Positions 25,007 to 34,677 of a stretch of DNA of 64,000 bases are shown here, piece by piece. Source of the DNA: Ruminococcaceae bacterium Marseille-P2935 (GTDB lineage: Bacteria > Bacillota > Clostridia > Oscillospirales > Ruminococcaceae); contig LT629951.1 of the NCBI GenBank assembly GCA_900104565.1, forward strand, positions 124,001 through 188,000, written 5' to 3'. The position numbers were made by a program, and so were the translations under genes. The first letter of the stretch is position 1; the number at the start of each line of letters is the position of its first letter. The notes beneath the pieces are model-generated. The model ran no database searches and was not told the DNA's origin. It saw nothing but the letters and a program-made list of their open reading frames with translations.

Positions 25007-26503
25007 TTATTCACCACCTTTCATCATGAAATCCTTTACAATTTTGAATGTACTTTTCCCTGTCATTTGTAAATCATCTTTGATAATCCCTTCCTTCAAA
25101 AGCAAAGTGCGCGAGGCGGTCAGACTGATAAACTCCAGATCATGTGTAATAATAAAAACCACTTTCCCAGACTTGCGCAGAAAGTTAACAGCATTGGCAA
25201 CGGCATACATATTGTTCCAATCTAATCCACTTGTAGGCTCATCCAAAACGATGATTGGTTTTTCTGAAAGCATTGCGGCCCCTATTGTCAACCTCTGCTT
25301 TTGACCACCTGACAGAGCATACGGATGACAGTCTTTGAAATTTTCCAAATGAAGCATTTTCAAAATTCGAGACACTTTTTCATCTATGCCCGGAATCTTT
25401 TTGTTTCCTAACCTCAACTCCTCTGTCACACTGTCTGTATAAAGCTGGTGATCTGCTTCCTGCATAACAAAGTACACATAATCGGACAATTTTCGCTGCT
25501 TCACATTCTTTCCATCAATAAAGAACCCCCCTTGTCGACAACGAATCAAGCCGGACAGGATTTTTCCAAATGTTGTTTTTCCGCAGCCGTTTTCTCCAAC
25601 CAGAGCAATCGTTTCTCCCTTATGAGCTTCTATTGAAATGCTGTGAAGAAGCTCCGGCATAGCCTTATGTGAAAAACTCATGTTTTTAATTTGGAGAAAT
25701 ACTTCTGAATGCCCAATCGGCTCTATCTTTTCTATTTGTATCGTATTGAGATTTAACGGACGAAGCCTCCTGCTGCGCATTTGAGAAGCAGATAGCTTTG
25801 CCATCTCCTCACCTGTTAATTCTTCGCAGATTCGTCCCTCTTTCATAATTAAAAATCGATCTGCAAGCCCGTATAGATAGAATAGCCTGTGTTCGGAGAC
25901 AATGATTGTGTGTCCTGCGGCTTTCAAGGCAGAAAGGATTTTCCTCATCTGTAAAATTGCATGAATGTCTAAATTAGCCGATGGTTCGTCCAGTACATAA
26001 ATTTGAGGATTAAGCGTAGTCGCTGCAAGAAATGCGATTTTTTGCCTTTCTCCACTGGACAGAGTAAAAATATCTCTGTCTTTTAGATTTTCCATATCCA
26101 ATGATTGAAAGGCTCTGTCAACACGTTTGACGATTTCTTCATGAGGGATTCCATAATTTTCACAGGCGAACGCAACCTCGCTGGAGCTGTTAGTAGTAAA
26201 AAACTGACTGCGTGGGTCTTGAAAGATTGAGGCAATCTCCTTTCCAGCCTCACCAGCGTCTGATTCCTTAATGGATCGCCCTGACACAATAACTTCACCG
26301 GATAATACACCTTCAAAAAAGCGTGGAATCAAATTATTGATACACCTGGTTAACGTGGTCTTTCCACATCCACTTTGCCCGGTAATAACAAGAAATTCTC
26401 CCGATTTTATAGTAAGGTTTACATCCCTTAGATTTTCCTGTATCTGTCCTTCATATTGAAAAGAGGTATGCTCAAAGGATATAATTGGAATTTGTTTTTT
26501 CAT
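25007..26503 (-). CDS. Energy-coupling ATPase with two ABC domains
   Basis: 498 residues. Two complete nucleotide-binding domains lie in tandem. Domain 1 has Walker A GQSGCGKTT, signature LSSGERQ and Walker B YVLDEPSANLD. Domain 2 has GENGCGKTT, LSGGQKQR and IVLDEPTSGLD. It is therefore a fused EcfA-EcfA' that powers the EcfT/MptD importer at the membrane. The ATG at 26503 lies 12 bases after the upstream ABC gene stop. The fused form is usual next to MptD-type S components. Confidence 0.9.
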   Translation of the reverse strand: MKKQIPIISFEHTSFQYEGQIQENLRDVNLTIKSGEFLVITGQSGCGKTTLTRCINNLIPRFFEGVLSGEVIVSGRSIKESDAGEAGKEIASIFQDPRSQFFTTNSSSEVAFACENYGIPHEEIVKRVDRAFQSLDMENLKDRDIFTLSSGERQKIAFLAATTLNPQIYVLDEPSANLDIHAILQMRKILSALKAAGHTIIVSEHRLFYLYGLADRFLIMKEGRICEELTGEEMAKLSASQMRSRRLRPLNLNTIQIEKIEPIGHSEVFLQIKNMSFSHKAMPELLHSISIEAHKGETIALVGENGCGKTTFGKILSGLIRCRQGGFFIDGKNVKQRKLSDYVYFVMQEADHQLYTDSVTEELRLGNKKIPGIDEKVSRILKMLHLENFKDCHPYALSGGQKQRLTIGAAMLSEKPIIVLDEPTSGLDWNNMYAVANAVNFLRKSGKVVFIITHDLEFISLTASRTLLLKEGIIKDDLQMTGKSTFKIVKDFMMKGGE

Positions 26504-26514
26504 GGCGGCACACC

Positions 26515-28239
26515 TCATAACTTCCAACTGATGGATTTTTCCCGGCATTCCAGAAAAGTACGATAAACCCCTTCTTTTTTTGCCAATTCCTCATGAGTTC
26601 CGTGCTGAACAATATGCCCCTGGTCAATGACAACAATTTGATCTGCTGTCCGAACGGTGGATAGCCTGTGAGCAATGGAAATCAATGTTTTGTTTTTGGT
26701 TAGTTCAAAAATTGCGTCCAAAAGGGCTTTCTCATTTTCCGGGTCTACGCTGGATGTCGCTTCATCCAAAATAATGATGGGTGCGTCTTTCAATATTGCC
26801 CTTGCTATTGAGATTCTCTGTTTTTCACCTCCGGACAGGGTTGAACCTGCTTCTCCTATCATCGTTTCGTATCCTTGAGGGAGTGCCTCAATAAAATCAT
26901 GGCAACAAGCTCTTTTGGCTGCCGCCACTACTTCTGCATGAGACGCATTAGGTTTGCCAAATTTGATGTTGTTTTCAATCGTATCATTGAACAGGTACAC
27001 TTTTTGAAATACCATGCTTACATATGACAAAAGACTGTCGCAGGTAAATTCTCTTACGTCATGCCCTCCAATTTTAACACTGCCGGACTTTACATCCCAA
27101 AACCTTGCAATGATATTACACAAAGTTGTTTTTCCAGAACCTGACGGCCCAACGATAGCACAGGTAGAGTTTTGGGGAATTTTTAAGTTAATTCCATCCA
27201 AAATGGAACGGCTGTCATAAGCAAAAGTAACATCTTTTAGTTCAATCTCATATGATTTCAGAGCAATGTCCTTTCCGCCAACATCTAAAACTGGTATATC
27301 TGAGATAAGATCCAGCCGATCTAACTGCGTAGCAAGCATTTTACTCAAAAAAGCTCCATCATTCATCAGTTCCAGTTCCATAAACATTAAAAATGCACAG
27401 ATGATAAACAAAAGGCAATAGGGTAAGGTAATAACTCCCCATAAATAGAGTAGGGCTGAAAACAAAAATAATAGACAGCTTGTAATCTTAAATACGGCTT
27501 CATATATCTTCATAATTCCAGCAGTAGAGACTGTAACCGCTATATCGCTGCGACACTTGTTTTCAAAGGCTTGATCCACCTTTCCTTTCCCTTCTTTGCC
27601 TTTCCCAAATATGCGCAGAACAGAAATACCTTTTATATATTCTAACGCGCTCCCCACCAGCAATTCCTGGGCATTTTGCATATCTTCTGTATGTGCTCCG
27701 GCTCGTTTTTTTATCTGGCCCAACACAAGAATTCCTGCTAAAATTCCCGTTAAGGCTAAAAGGCCAATCTGCCAGCAAAATATACCCAACATTAACGTCA
27801 TGGCAAGTGCCTGAACAAAGCCCCCCACCAAAAAAGTCAATGCAAGCATACAATTTCCTTCCAGATCGGAAATTGTTGTTGTCAATACCGTTTGTACGGT
27901 GCCGAGATTGTTTTCTGTAAAATACCCCATCGGTGCCCGTTTTAGCTGATTTCCAATCTCAAGACGCTTTTCCCGAAAAATCTCATATCCAGACGCACTC
28001 ATAAACACATCGCTTAGATACTGAAATAAAAAACGGCCTAAAACACTAAGTACAATAATTCCAAATGCCTGTAAAATGACAGTTCCTGTCAAGTGTTCGA
28101 TATTCAACATTACCAATAGCACCGCAAAAAATACAAAGGCAGCGCAGCAGGATTTTAGAGCATTGAAGATCAACCCGACAATTACACGGGAACGATATTT
28201 TCCGGATAACCGTAAAATCCTTTTTATAATTGAAAACAT
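26515..28239 (-). CDS. ABC exporter-type half transporter 2 (YbtQ-like position)
   Basis: 574 residues. A six-helix membrane domain (about 15-310) precedes an ATPase domain with GPSGSGKTTL, LSGGEKQRISIARAIL, ILDEATSSVD and the H-loop IAHRLSTV. It likely pairs with the adjacent half transporter. Export-type folds of this pair include YbtPQ and IrtAB, which import siderophores. Start ATG follows GAAGGAGG, and it begins only two bases from the stop of the preceding gene. Confidence 0.88.
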   Translation of the reverse strand: MFSIIKRILRLSGKYRSRVIVGLIFNALKSCCAAFVFFAVLLVMLNIEHLTGTVILQAFGIIVLSVLGRFLFQYLSDVFMSASGYEIFREKRLEIGNQLKRAPMGYFTENNLGTVQTVLTTTISDLEGNCMLALTFLVGGFVQALAMTLMLGIFCWQIGLLALTGILAGILVLGQIKKRAGAHTEDMQNAQELLVGSALEYIKGISVLRIFGKGKEGKGKVDQAFENKCRSDIAVTVSTAGIMKIYEAVFKITSCLLFLFSALLYLWGVITLPYCLLFIICAFLMFMELELMNDGAFLSKMLATQLDRLDLISDIPVLDVGGKDIALKSYEIELKDVTFAYDSRSILDGINLKIPQNSTCAIVGPSGSGKTTLCNIIARFWDVKSGSVKIGGHDVREFTCDSLLSYVSMVFQKVYLFNDTIENNIKFGKPNASHAEVVAAAKRACCHDFIEALPQGYETMIGEAGSTLSGGEKQRISIARAILKDAPIIILDEATSSVDPENEKALLDAIFELTKNKTLISIAHRLSTVRTADQIVVIDQGHIVQHGTHEELAKKEGVYRTFLECREKSISWKL

Positions 28240-28240
28240 A

Positions 28241-29995
28241 TTAAAATCCTCCTTCCACTTGATCTGCTGAACTCACATAATCTCTCCATAACCTTTGATA
28301 AAGCGGGCATTTTGACAGAAGCTCTTTCTGTCTGCCGCAGCCGACAATCTTTCCATTTTCCACCACGAGGATTTGATCTGCATTCTGGATCGTTGCAAGA
28401 CGATGAGCCACTACAATAAGCGTTTTTCCTTTTACAAGCTTGCTGATAGCACTTTGAATGAGATATTCATTCTCTGGGTCAGCATAGGCTGTAGCTTCAT
28501 CAAGAATAATCACTCTTGCATTTTTAAGAATCGCTCTTGCAATAGTAATTCTCTGACGCTCTCCGCCAGAAAGTTTTTCTCCAGCGTCTCCGGCATTTGT
28601 ATCATATCCGTTTTCCAGATTTACGATAAAGTCATGACAGCAGGCAGCTTTCGCAGCAGCTACCACCTCATCGTCTGTCGCATCTGGCTTTCCGAGACGA
28701 ATGTTTTCACGGATACTTTCATCAAACAAAAAATTGTCCTGAGCCACATAACTGACCTCACCCATCAACTGGGCAAAAGGAATCTCTTTGATATTTTTTC
28801 CACCGAAAATGACCTCTCCCTTTGTAGCATCCCAAAAACCAGCCATGAGTTTTGCAATCGTTGATTTGCCGGAACCAGAAGGGCCGACAATCGCTGAAAC
28901 CGTGCAGGGTTTGATTTCAAAGGACACATTTTTCAGAACTTCTGTTTCATTATAAGCAAAAGAAACATTTTCAAAGCGATAGGCTGTTTCATCCAGTACA
29001 GCATTTTTTTCTGGACGGCTCAATTCCGGTTTCTCAATAAACTCTCGTATTTGGTCGAGGCAAGCTTTCACCATATTAAATTGTTCAGAATACTTCCCAA
29101 CTCGCATAAGCGGAGCAATAAATCCAATGGGAAGGATAATGCAAGTGATAAAATCTGACAGAGGTAATGTTCCAGTCATATAAAGCCATGCTCCAATCGG
29201 CAGCGTTCCCAGCAATGTTGTAGGCATTACAGCTTGAATCACGGCTGACCAAAGCCAACTTTGCTTCCACCAGGCCAGAGTGCTGTCGTGAAAGAAGTTG
29301 ATTGCACCTGTAAATTTACTATAAGAGGCGCTTCCTTGATTAAAAGCCTTAATAACCTCTATCCCGTTTACATACTCAACCAGCGTACTGTTCATCGCGT
29401 TTTGCGATTTCATGTAAGTAGTACTTTTGTTCACATAGTCTTTCATCATTCCAATGTATCCCAAAAGTCCGAGAGGAATTGTTATCAATGCCGCTAATCC
29501 CATGCGCCAGTCAAGAATAAATACCAGTAGTATACAGCACAGGGGAGCCACTATATTAGAGGTTATCTCAGGCATGAAATGAGCCATCGAATCCTCTAAC
29601 TTTGAAACCGTATCCGCCATCAAATTTTTGAAATTGCCGGTCGGTGTATCCAGCATAACGCCCATGGGCACCCGAAGCATCTTATCTGCAATCATACTAC
29701 GGATATTTTTCAATATTTTATATGTCGCCTTATGCGACATGAAAGAGGACTGGTATGTAAGCCATAGCTTTAATATCTGTCCACCCAAAGCAACCGCAAA
29801 CAAGATACATACATTTTGAATGGTCGCTGTTTTGTTAAATAATTCTGCAACTAATAATGACACTGCAATAAAGGGAGCCATCCCAAACAATTCTCCCAGC
29901 GTTGCAAGAAAGGTTGAAAGATATAGTTGCTTTTTATTATTTCCGGCATAATCCAGCAGTTGATGAATTGCTCCGGATTTCTTTTTCTTCTCCAT
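28241..29995 (-). CDS. ABC exporter-type half transporter 1 (YbtP-like position)
   Basis: 584 residues with the same layout as its partner: membrane domain (about 20-320), Walker A GPSGSGKST, signature LSGGERQRITIARAIL, Walker B ILDEATAYADPE and H-loop VAHRLATI. The D-loop reads ATAYADPE instead of the usual ATSSLDPE, so the two ATP sites of the heterodimer probably differ. The ATG at 29995 follows AAGGAGG; a 34-codon extension overlapping tetR is not supported. First transporter gene after the TetR regulator. Confidence 0.88.
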   Translation of the reverse strand: MEKKKKSGAIHQLLDYAGNNKKQLYLSTFLATLGELFGMAPFIAVSLLVAELFNKTATIQNVCILFAVALGGQILKLWLTYQSSFMSHKATYKILKNIRSMIADKMLRVPMGVMLDTPTGNFKNLMADTVSKLEDSMAHFMPEITSNIVAPLCCILLVFILDWRMGLAALITIPLGLLGYIGMMKDYVNKSTTYMKSQNAMNSTLVEYVNGIEVIKAFNQGSASYSKFTGAINFFHDSTLAWWKQSWLWSAVIQAVMPTTLLGTLPIGAWLYMTGTLPLSDFITCIILPIGFIAPLMRVGKYSEQFNMVKACLDQIREFIEKPELSRPEKNAVLDETAYRFENVSFAYNETEVLKNVSFEIKPCTVSAIVGPSGSGKSTIAKLMAGFWDATKGEVIFGGKNIKEIPFAQLMGEVSYVAQDNFLFDESIRENIRLGKPDATDDEVVAAAKAACCHDFIVNLENGYDTNAGDAGEKLSGGERQRITIARAILKNARVIILDEATAYADPENEYLIQSAISKLVKGKTLIVVAHRLATIQNADQILVVENGKIVGCGRQKELLSKCPLYQRLWRDYVSSADQVEGGF

Positions 29996-30063
29996 GAAAG
30001 AATCCTCCTTAAATAAGTTAGCAAAAACTAACCATTTGGTAAAAAATAAATGGCCAAAGCCAC

Positions 30064-30690
30064 TTATTTGAACGGAAGTCCTAATACACCATACCATCCA
30101 TAATGCTGGAATTTTATGATGTTTTTTACGTAATCCTCCGCTTTTTCATAAGGAACATCGTGCAAAATACACTCGCATAGTGCAGTAATATAGCCATGTG
30201 TCAAAATATGTATTTCTATATCGCTTGGCAGGTATTTTGTATATCCCGCTTCATATGCCGCTTTTACAAATTCGGAATTCTGCTTCGCATATTGGTTTGT
30301 AATTTCTTCTATAAAATTTTCGACGCGAGAGCCTTTGCTGCATTTCAACAAGAGCTGAAATTCCTCTAAATGATCGTACATATAGTTAATGTATGTCATG
30401 GCCTGCATATATGACGCTTCAACAGAATCCCTCTCAATGGCTTCTCTAATTCCAACTTTATCGTAAGGCTCTGCATTATCCATAAAATCTAATGTATAAT
30501 GGTAGACATCTTCAATCAAAGCCAAAAATAGCGCTTCTTTATCCTTGAAATGACGATATACTGCACCTGTTGTAACCTTTGCAGCGGTAACAATATCTTT
30601 AAGTTGCGCTGCCTGAAAGCCTTTTTTAAGGAATTCTGCTTTCGCACATTCCATAATCCGCTCTTTTGTCAAGTCGGAGCAATAACTCAA
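30064..30690 (-). CDS. TetR-family regulator of the cargo operon
   Basis: 208 residues. The N-terminal TetR helix-turn-helix (about 8-55) reads ERIMECAKAEFLKKGF...VTTGAVYRHFKDKEAL, followed by an all-helical ligand domain. The start codon is TTG at 30690, seven bases after AGGAGG. It heads the transporter genes and has its own promoter and a palindrome just upstream, so it probably represses its own operon. Ligand unknown; TetR-controlled ABC exporters often answer to the transported molecule. Confidence 0.88.
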   Translation of the reverse strand: MSYCSDLTKERIMECAKAEFLKKGFQAAQLKDIVTAAKVTTGAVYRHFKDKEALFLALIEDVYHYTLDFMDNAEPYDKVGIREAIERDSVEASYMQAMTYINYMYDHLEEFQLLLKCSKGSRVENFIEEITNQYAKQNSEFVKAAYEAGYTKYLPSDIEIHILTHGYITALCECILHDVPYEKAEDYVKNIIKFQHYGWYGVLGLPFK

Positions 30691-30727
30691 AATATTTCCT
30701 CCTTTCTTAGATAAACATTTTATTTAA

Positions 30728-30742
30728 GATAATCGGATTATC
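30728..30742. promoter_or_regulatory. Palindromic operator upstream of tetR
   Basis: GATAATC, one base, GATTATC: a perfect 7-bp inverted repeat located 12-26 bases downstream of the -10 box. It is well placed for the TetR or the iron-type DtxR protein of the same operon. Confidence 0.55.
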
Positions 30743-30753
30743 AAACAAAAGTT

Positions 30754-30782
30754 AGAATAGCATATTTTTGTTTTACTGTCAA
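30754..30782 (-). promoter_or_regulatory. Sigma-A promoter of the cargo operon
   Basis: Minus strand TTGACA (30782-30777), 17-base spacer, TATTCT (30759-30754). Confidence 0.8.
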
Positions 30783-30826
30783 GTGGAGCCTACTCTTATT
30801 TTGTTATTTCGCCTGATTTCTATGTA

Positions 30827-30861
30827 CCCAGCCGCGCAGGCGGCTGGGCTTCTTCTTTTTT
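30827..30861 (+). terminator. Hairpin with plus-strand T-tract between cargo and transfer genes
   Basis: 9-bp stem CCCAGCCGC/GCGGCTGGG followed by CTTCTTCTTTTTT on the plus strand. For the minus-strand CHAP gene ending at 30869 it gives only the stem, so its main direction is uncertain. Confidence 0.55.
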
Positions 30862-30868
30862 GAGGCTG

Positions 30869-32653
30869 TTAATAAGCAGGGGTGCCGTACCCATAAATCT
30901 CATAGTATCCCACGGGGTAGCTGTTCTGGCGCACGGAATCACCGGAGTTGCCCTCCACGGTGTAGACGCGGCCATTCTCCACCTTCTCCACAATCCCTAC
31001 ATGGTCGGATGAGCCGTCCTGGCCTCCATCATCCCAATCGAAAAAGATGATGTCACCGGGGCGCGGCTCGTAGCTGTTGTCCTGCCACAGCCCGCGCTCC
31101 TTAAACCAGGGTACACCCTGGGACGCACAGGCCGCAAACTTCGGAATAACACCAGCGTCGATATAGCCGCACTCATTGGCACACCAGCTCACAAAGCAGG
31201 CGCACCATTCCACACGGCTGTCAAAGCCGTACCAGCTCCAATAGGGCGCACCGCCCGTATTCCCCACCTGGGAGAGCGCCACGGTGACGATCTCGCCGTC
31301 GCCTCCGGTAATGCCATAAAGCACCTGGCTCCAGAGGGAACTGTTCTCATCGGCCAGAAGCTCTGCCATCTGTTCCCGTTGATCTTCGTGAAAACTGAAC
31401 TGATTGGCCATTTCCTCCGCCGTCTTGTGGCTGACCGTGATATACAGATAGGTGCGGGTGACGGTGACTTCTGTTTCCACGATATTCCCATGCCCGTCAT
31501 CGGATGTTTCAATGATGGTTTCCGTCTTGGTAGAGGTGCTGGATGAGATCTCATTCATCTGCCAGAAAATATCCTTTAAGAGCTGCTTTTTGGAGTCATC
31601 CATGGTGGCGACTTCCTGGGCAGCGTCCGGGTCGGTGGTGGTTTTCACCGCATAAACCGCAAGCACCTCTTTCCAAACCGCCCGGCTGCCGGACATCTCC
31701 AACACATCGTAGGTGTGGGAAGTTTTGATTTCCTCCAGCTTTTCCTCGTACTCGGCGTTGATCTCCTGCACAGCGGTCTGCATGGTCTGCCCGGTGCCGG
31801 AGTCCTCCCCGGAGAAGAAAATCCCAAAGCAGGAGCCGATAATCATGCCAATGAGGCAGATCACAATAATCACCAGCACCGCAACCCAGCCGCCCGCAGC
31901 GATGGCAGCAATCAGCGCCTTTGTTGCTGCTATGATGGCTTTCACCGCTGCGATGGTGGCCTTGACCGCCACCTTTGCCGCAGTCACAGCCGCTTTCGCC
32001 GCAACGCGGGCAGCATGGGCGGCAGCTCTGGCGGCCCTGGCTGTGGCCTGGGCTGTTTTTTGAGCCGTTTTTGCTGCTTGCTGGGTAGTCTTGATACTGG
32101 CTTTGGCTGTCTTTTCCGCCGTCTTGATGGATTTGCTGGCGGTTTTCACCGTCCCTTTGGCAGTAGAGGACGCCTGCTTGATGGTCTTGCGGCTCCTGTC
32201 CACTGTTTTAATGCTTTTCTGGCCCCGATCCAGTGTCTTGACAGCCCCGCGCTCCTGCCGGATGGTTTTCACCGGCTCCGAAAGACGGTCTGCGGCCTGT
32301 CTGGTCTGTCTTGCCGCCTGCTTCTCCGCTTGTTTTTTAGGCTGTTCGGCTGCGGCCTTGTGCTTCTGGATTTTTTCTTTGACCTTGGAAATGTTCTCTT
32401 TGGTGGTCTTAACCCCTTTGCGGCCCTGCTTGTCAAATTGGTGGACAGCTTCACGGGCCGTGTTTTCAACCCCGGAAGAAATGCGGTCGGACGCATACTC
32501 GCCGGGAGAGCCTTCCTCTGCATACAGGCCATGCTCGCCCTTGTCTTTGGTGCGGATATATGCTTCTTTCATCCGTTCTGAAGCAACCGCCGCTTTATCA
32601 ATCGCCTTGATCGTCTTATCCGCAACACTCCTTGTCTTAATACCCTTGCCCAT
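30869..32653 (-). CDS. CHAP-domain cell-wall hydrolase of the conjugation machine
   Basis: 594 residues. A long Lys/Ala/Thr-rich helical N-terminus (about 1-255, many KT-A-K repeats, coiled-coil-like) leads to a single membrane segment (about 257-285). An extracellular linker and a C-terminal CHAP domain (about 465-594) follow, with the catalytic Cys in [10 protein letters not shown] and His in SDHVGIV. Such proteins open peptidoglycan for the transfer apparatus, like Tn916 ORF14. The ATG at 32653 follows AAGGAGG. Large antisense frames here arise from the Ala-rich composition. Confidence 0.9.
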   Translation of the reverse strand: MGKGIKTRSVADKTIKAIDKAAVASERMKEAYIRTKDKGEHGLYAEEGSPGEYASDRISSGVENTAREAVHQFDKQGRKGVKTTKENISKVKEKIQKHKAAAEQPKKQAEKQAARQTRQAADRLSEPVKTIRQERGAVKTLDRGQKSIKTVDRSRKTIKQASSTAKGTVKTASKSIKTAEKTAKASIKTTQQAAKTAQKTAQATARAARAAAHAARVAAKAAVTAAKVAVKATIAAVKAIIAATKALIAAIAAGGWVAVLVIIVICLIGMIIGSCFGIFFSGEDSGTGQTMQTAVQEINAEYEEKLEEIKTSHTYDVLEMSGSRAVWKEVLAVYAVKTTTDPDAAQEVATMDDSKKQLLKDIFWQMNEISSSTSTKTETIIETSDDGHGNIVETEVTVTRTYLYITVSHKTAEEMANQFSFHEDQREQMAELLADENSSLWSQVLYGITGGDGEIVTVALSQVGNTGGAPYWSWYGFDSRVEWCACFVSWCANECGYIDAGVIPKFAACASQGVPWFKERGLWQDNSYEPRPGDIIFFDWDDGGQDGSSDHVGIVEKVENGRVYTVEGNSGDSVRQNSYPVGYYEIYGYGTPAY

Positions 32654-32686
32654 AGGCTTCACCTCCTTCCCAGGGCGGGCGCGTCC

Positions 32687-33469
32687 TTATGCGTCAAGCA
32701 GCTTTGCCACCACAACCATCCTGCCGTTTGTCCGGGAATATTCACAGGTGGAGAGGGTAATGAGCTTGTCGCCATATTCCGCAGTCACGCCCGTATCATA
32801 AAGGGCCAGCGCCTTGCACTCTGCAATATACTCGTCAAAAGCCTCGGCGCTCTCCGCATTGACAAAGTGGTAATACTTGAAACCCTCCCCGGAATAGGCC
32901 ACCGTCTTAAAGGCGGCGATCACCTCATACTCGCCAAAGCTGTCCAGGGTATCAAAACAGATGGTCTTATGCTCCCGGTAAAAATCCTCGCTTGCATACT
33001 TGCACAGGTCTGAGAACATTGTGCCGTTGTTCATGTGGTGGCCGTACAACACCAGATTGTCGGAAATGCCAACGTCGCAGTTTTCGGCCAGATAAGGCAC
33101 GCCGTAACTGCTGTACGATTTGTCAAAGGCGTGTTTGAGGTAAAAATCCGGGCTGTCTTTGGTCTGCATGACAGGGTAATCAATCCGGGTGCCGGGGATG
33201 GAAACCCAGCCCACCAGGTCGCTGTTTTTGGCGTACACATCAGCGTATTTCTCAAACGCAGTTACTTCTTCCGTGGCCGGGGCGTTTTCCAGCTCCAGCG
33301 CGGGCAGCTCCACATCCTCCTTTATCAGCTCCGCCACTTCTTCAAAGGCTTCGGCGCTCTGCTTCTGGTCGAGATATTCACGGGCCAGCATAGCCCCGGA
33401 GAAAAGGAAAAGGGCGGCACAAAAGGCCGCCCCTGCGATCATCCGTCTGGTTTTCACTTTATCACTCAT
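32687..33469 (-). CDS. srtB: Class B sortase
   Basis: 260 residues. A membrane anchor (about 10-28) precedes a sortase B catalytic domain with H144 (LYGHHMNNGTMF), C242 (LSTCEYS) and R250 (NGR). It cleaves a sorting motif and links proteins to the cell wall or to pilin partners outside the membrane. The likely client is the Cna-B adhesin at the far end of this element, which ends in a TPKTG motif. It lies between the CHAP hydrolase and the DUF6674-like protein in the transfer module. Confidence 0.93.
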   Translation of the reverse strand: MSDKVKTRRMIAGAAFCAALFLFSGAMLAREYLDQKQSAEAFEEVAELIKEDVELPALELENAPATEEVTAFEKYADVYAKNSDLVGWVSIPGTRIDYPVMQTKDSPDFYLKHAFDKSYSSYGVPYLAENCDVGISDNLVLYGHHMNNGTMFSDLCKYASEDFYREHKTICFDTLDSFGEYEVIAAFKTVAYSGEGFKYYHFVNAESAEAFDEYIAECKALALYDTGVTAEYGDKLITLSTCEYSRTNGRMVVVAKLLDA

Positions 33470-33489
33470 TTTCTTTACCCTCCTTGTCC

Positions 33490-34242
33490 TTATCGCGCTT
33501 GCTCTTTGCTGGCTGCCTGCCGGTGCGGTGCGTCCGGGGCCGCTTTCAGTTCCCGCAGCTCCAATTTTACGGATGATTTCTCACTGCCTGCTTTTTCAGC
33601 CAGCCGGGCCGCGCCGCGCTCCATCCCGGAAAAGGTCTTGCCGCAGGACAGAAACAGGCCCCGCAGCTTGGCAAGCACGCCTTTGTCGGCCTCCAGCTCC
33701 TGGGCCTGCTGTACTTCTTTGCCTGCAAGGGCGCGCCCGGCGCTTTTCATGTGGATTCCCGCCTGATGCAGCTCCTCCCGGAATACATCCAGCTTCCCGG
33801 CGCATTGCTCCATCGCCTTGCCGGCATGAGAGAAGCCGTGTTCCATGCGCGAGAGAACGGCGGGAATACGCAAAGCCTGCACCGCATGACGCAGGGCGGA
33901 GCGCCCCTTTTCCTGAAAGGTCTGCACCATGCGCCCGGCAGAGGAAATGAGGTTTGCCTTGGCGGTGGAAACCATCGCTTTTACCTGCTGGATTTTGCCT
34001 TCCGCCGCTGTCACAAGCTGCGCGCATTTGGCCCGGATTCCCTTGTCGTGGAGCTTGCCAACCTCCAAACGGATTTCTTTCATCTCCTCCATCATCTGGG
34101 CCAGCTTATCCTCCATGCCGTCGATATACCCCACCAGGGCCTGCACTTCTTCCTTCTGCCTTTGAAGGTTGTTTTTCTCCAGCACAGAGAGAAGCTCGAT
34201 GATCTGGGGATGTTCCCCCAGCGTATAGGTCAATTCAGCCAT
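33490..34242 (-). CDS. DUF6674-like coiled-coil protein
   Basis: 250 residues, soluble, mostly helical with long charged stretches (about 10-65 and 85-215), and no signal peptide. It matches the conserved Tn1549-type element protein I know as DUF6674; function not known. It lies between the sortase and a DUF6075-like gene. Lys-rich basic middle part could bind nucleic acid, but this is speculation. Confidence 0.7.
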   Translation of the reverse strand: MAELTYTLGEHPQIIELLSVLEKNNLQRQKEEVQALVGYIDGMEDKLAQMMEEMKEIRLEVGKLHDKGIRAKCAQLVTAAEGKIQQVKAMVSTAKANLISSAGRMVQTFQEKGRSALRHAVQALRIPAVLSRMEHGFSHAGKAMEQCAGKLDVFREELHQAGIHMKSAGRALAGKEVQQAQELEADKGVLAKLRGLFLSCGKTFSGMERGAARLAEKAGSEKSSVKLELRELKAAPDAPHRQAASKEQAR

Positions 34243-34266
34243 CTTATTTTCCTCCTATCAAAGCCA

Positions 34267-34677
34267 TTATCGGGCTGGTTCCGCCTGCTTTCTGGCAGGC
34301 GGCAGCTCCCGGCAGTATTCCGGGTAACGGATTTTCATGCCCTCCATGAAATAGGGGGCAAACTCGCAGCAGAACAGATCTTCCGGGGAATAGGCGTTGC
34401 TGTGTTCCGGCTCGGTATAGCCGTTCCAAAGGTTAAAGGCCAAACGGCACACCCGGACGGTGCCGCTGGTCTGCCAACCGCCGTGCATACCCTCCGGTTT
34501 GATACAGTCCTGCTTGAAATCAAACATCTGGCGGATGTTGGCCCGTGTTTCCGGGGCAATCCCCATGACATAAAAGAAAGACTGATGATAGCAGTCATTT
34601 TTCCGGGCCTCACTCATCATCCGCAAAAAGAAATCGCGGTGTTCTGCGGACGCAAACCGGATATTGAGCCTGTTCAT
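34267..34677 (-). CDS. DUF6075-like conserved element protein
   Basis: 136 residues, cytoplasmic. It contains HRDFFLRMM, DCYHQSFFYVMGI and FDFKQDCIKPEG, and the latter half has Asn/Trp-rich FNLWNG. It is of the type common directly downstream of VirB4 in Tn1549-like elements. The start overlaps the VirB4 stop by four bases. No biochemical role is known. Confidence 0.72.
   Translation of the reverse strand: MNRLNIRFASAEHRDFFLRMMSEARKNDCYHQSFFYVMGIAPETRANIRQMFDFKQDCIKPEGMHGGWQTSGTVRVCRLAFNLWNGYTEPEHSNAYSPEDLFCCEFAPYFMEGMKIRYPEYCRELPPARKQAEPAR

Noticed and set aside
31713-32801. Long plus-strand frames opposite the CHAP gene
   Set aside because: They mirror the Lys/Ala repeat region of the minus-strand gene and have no start signals.
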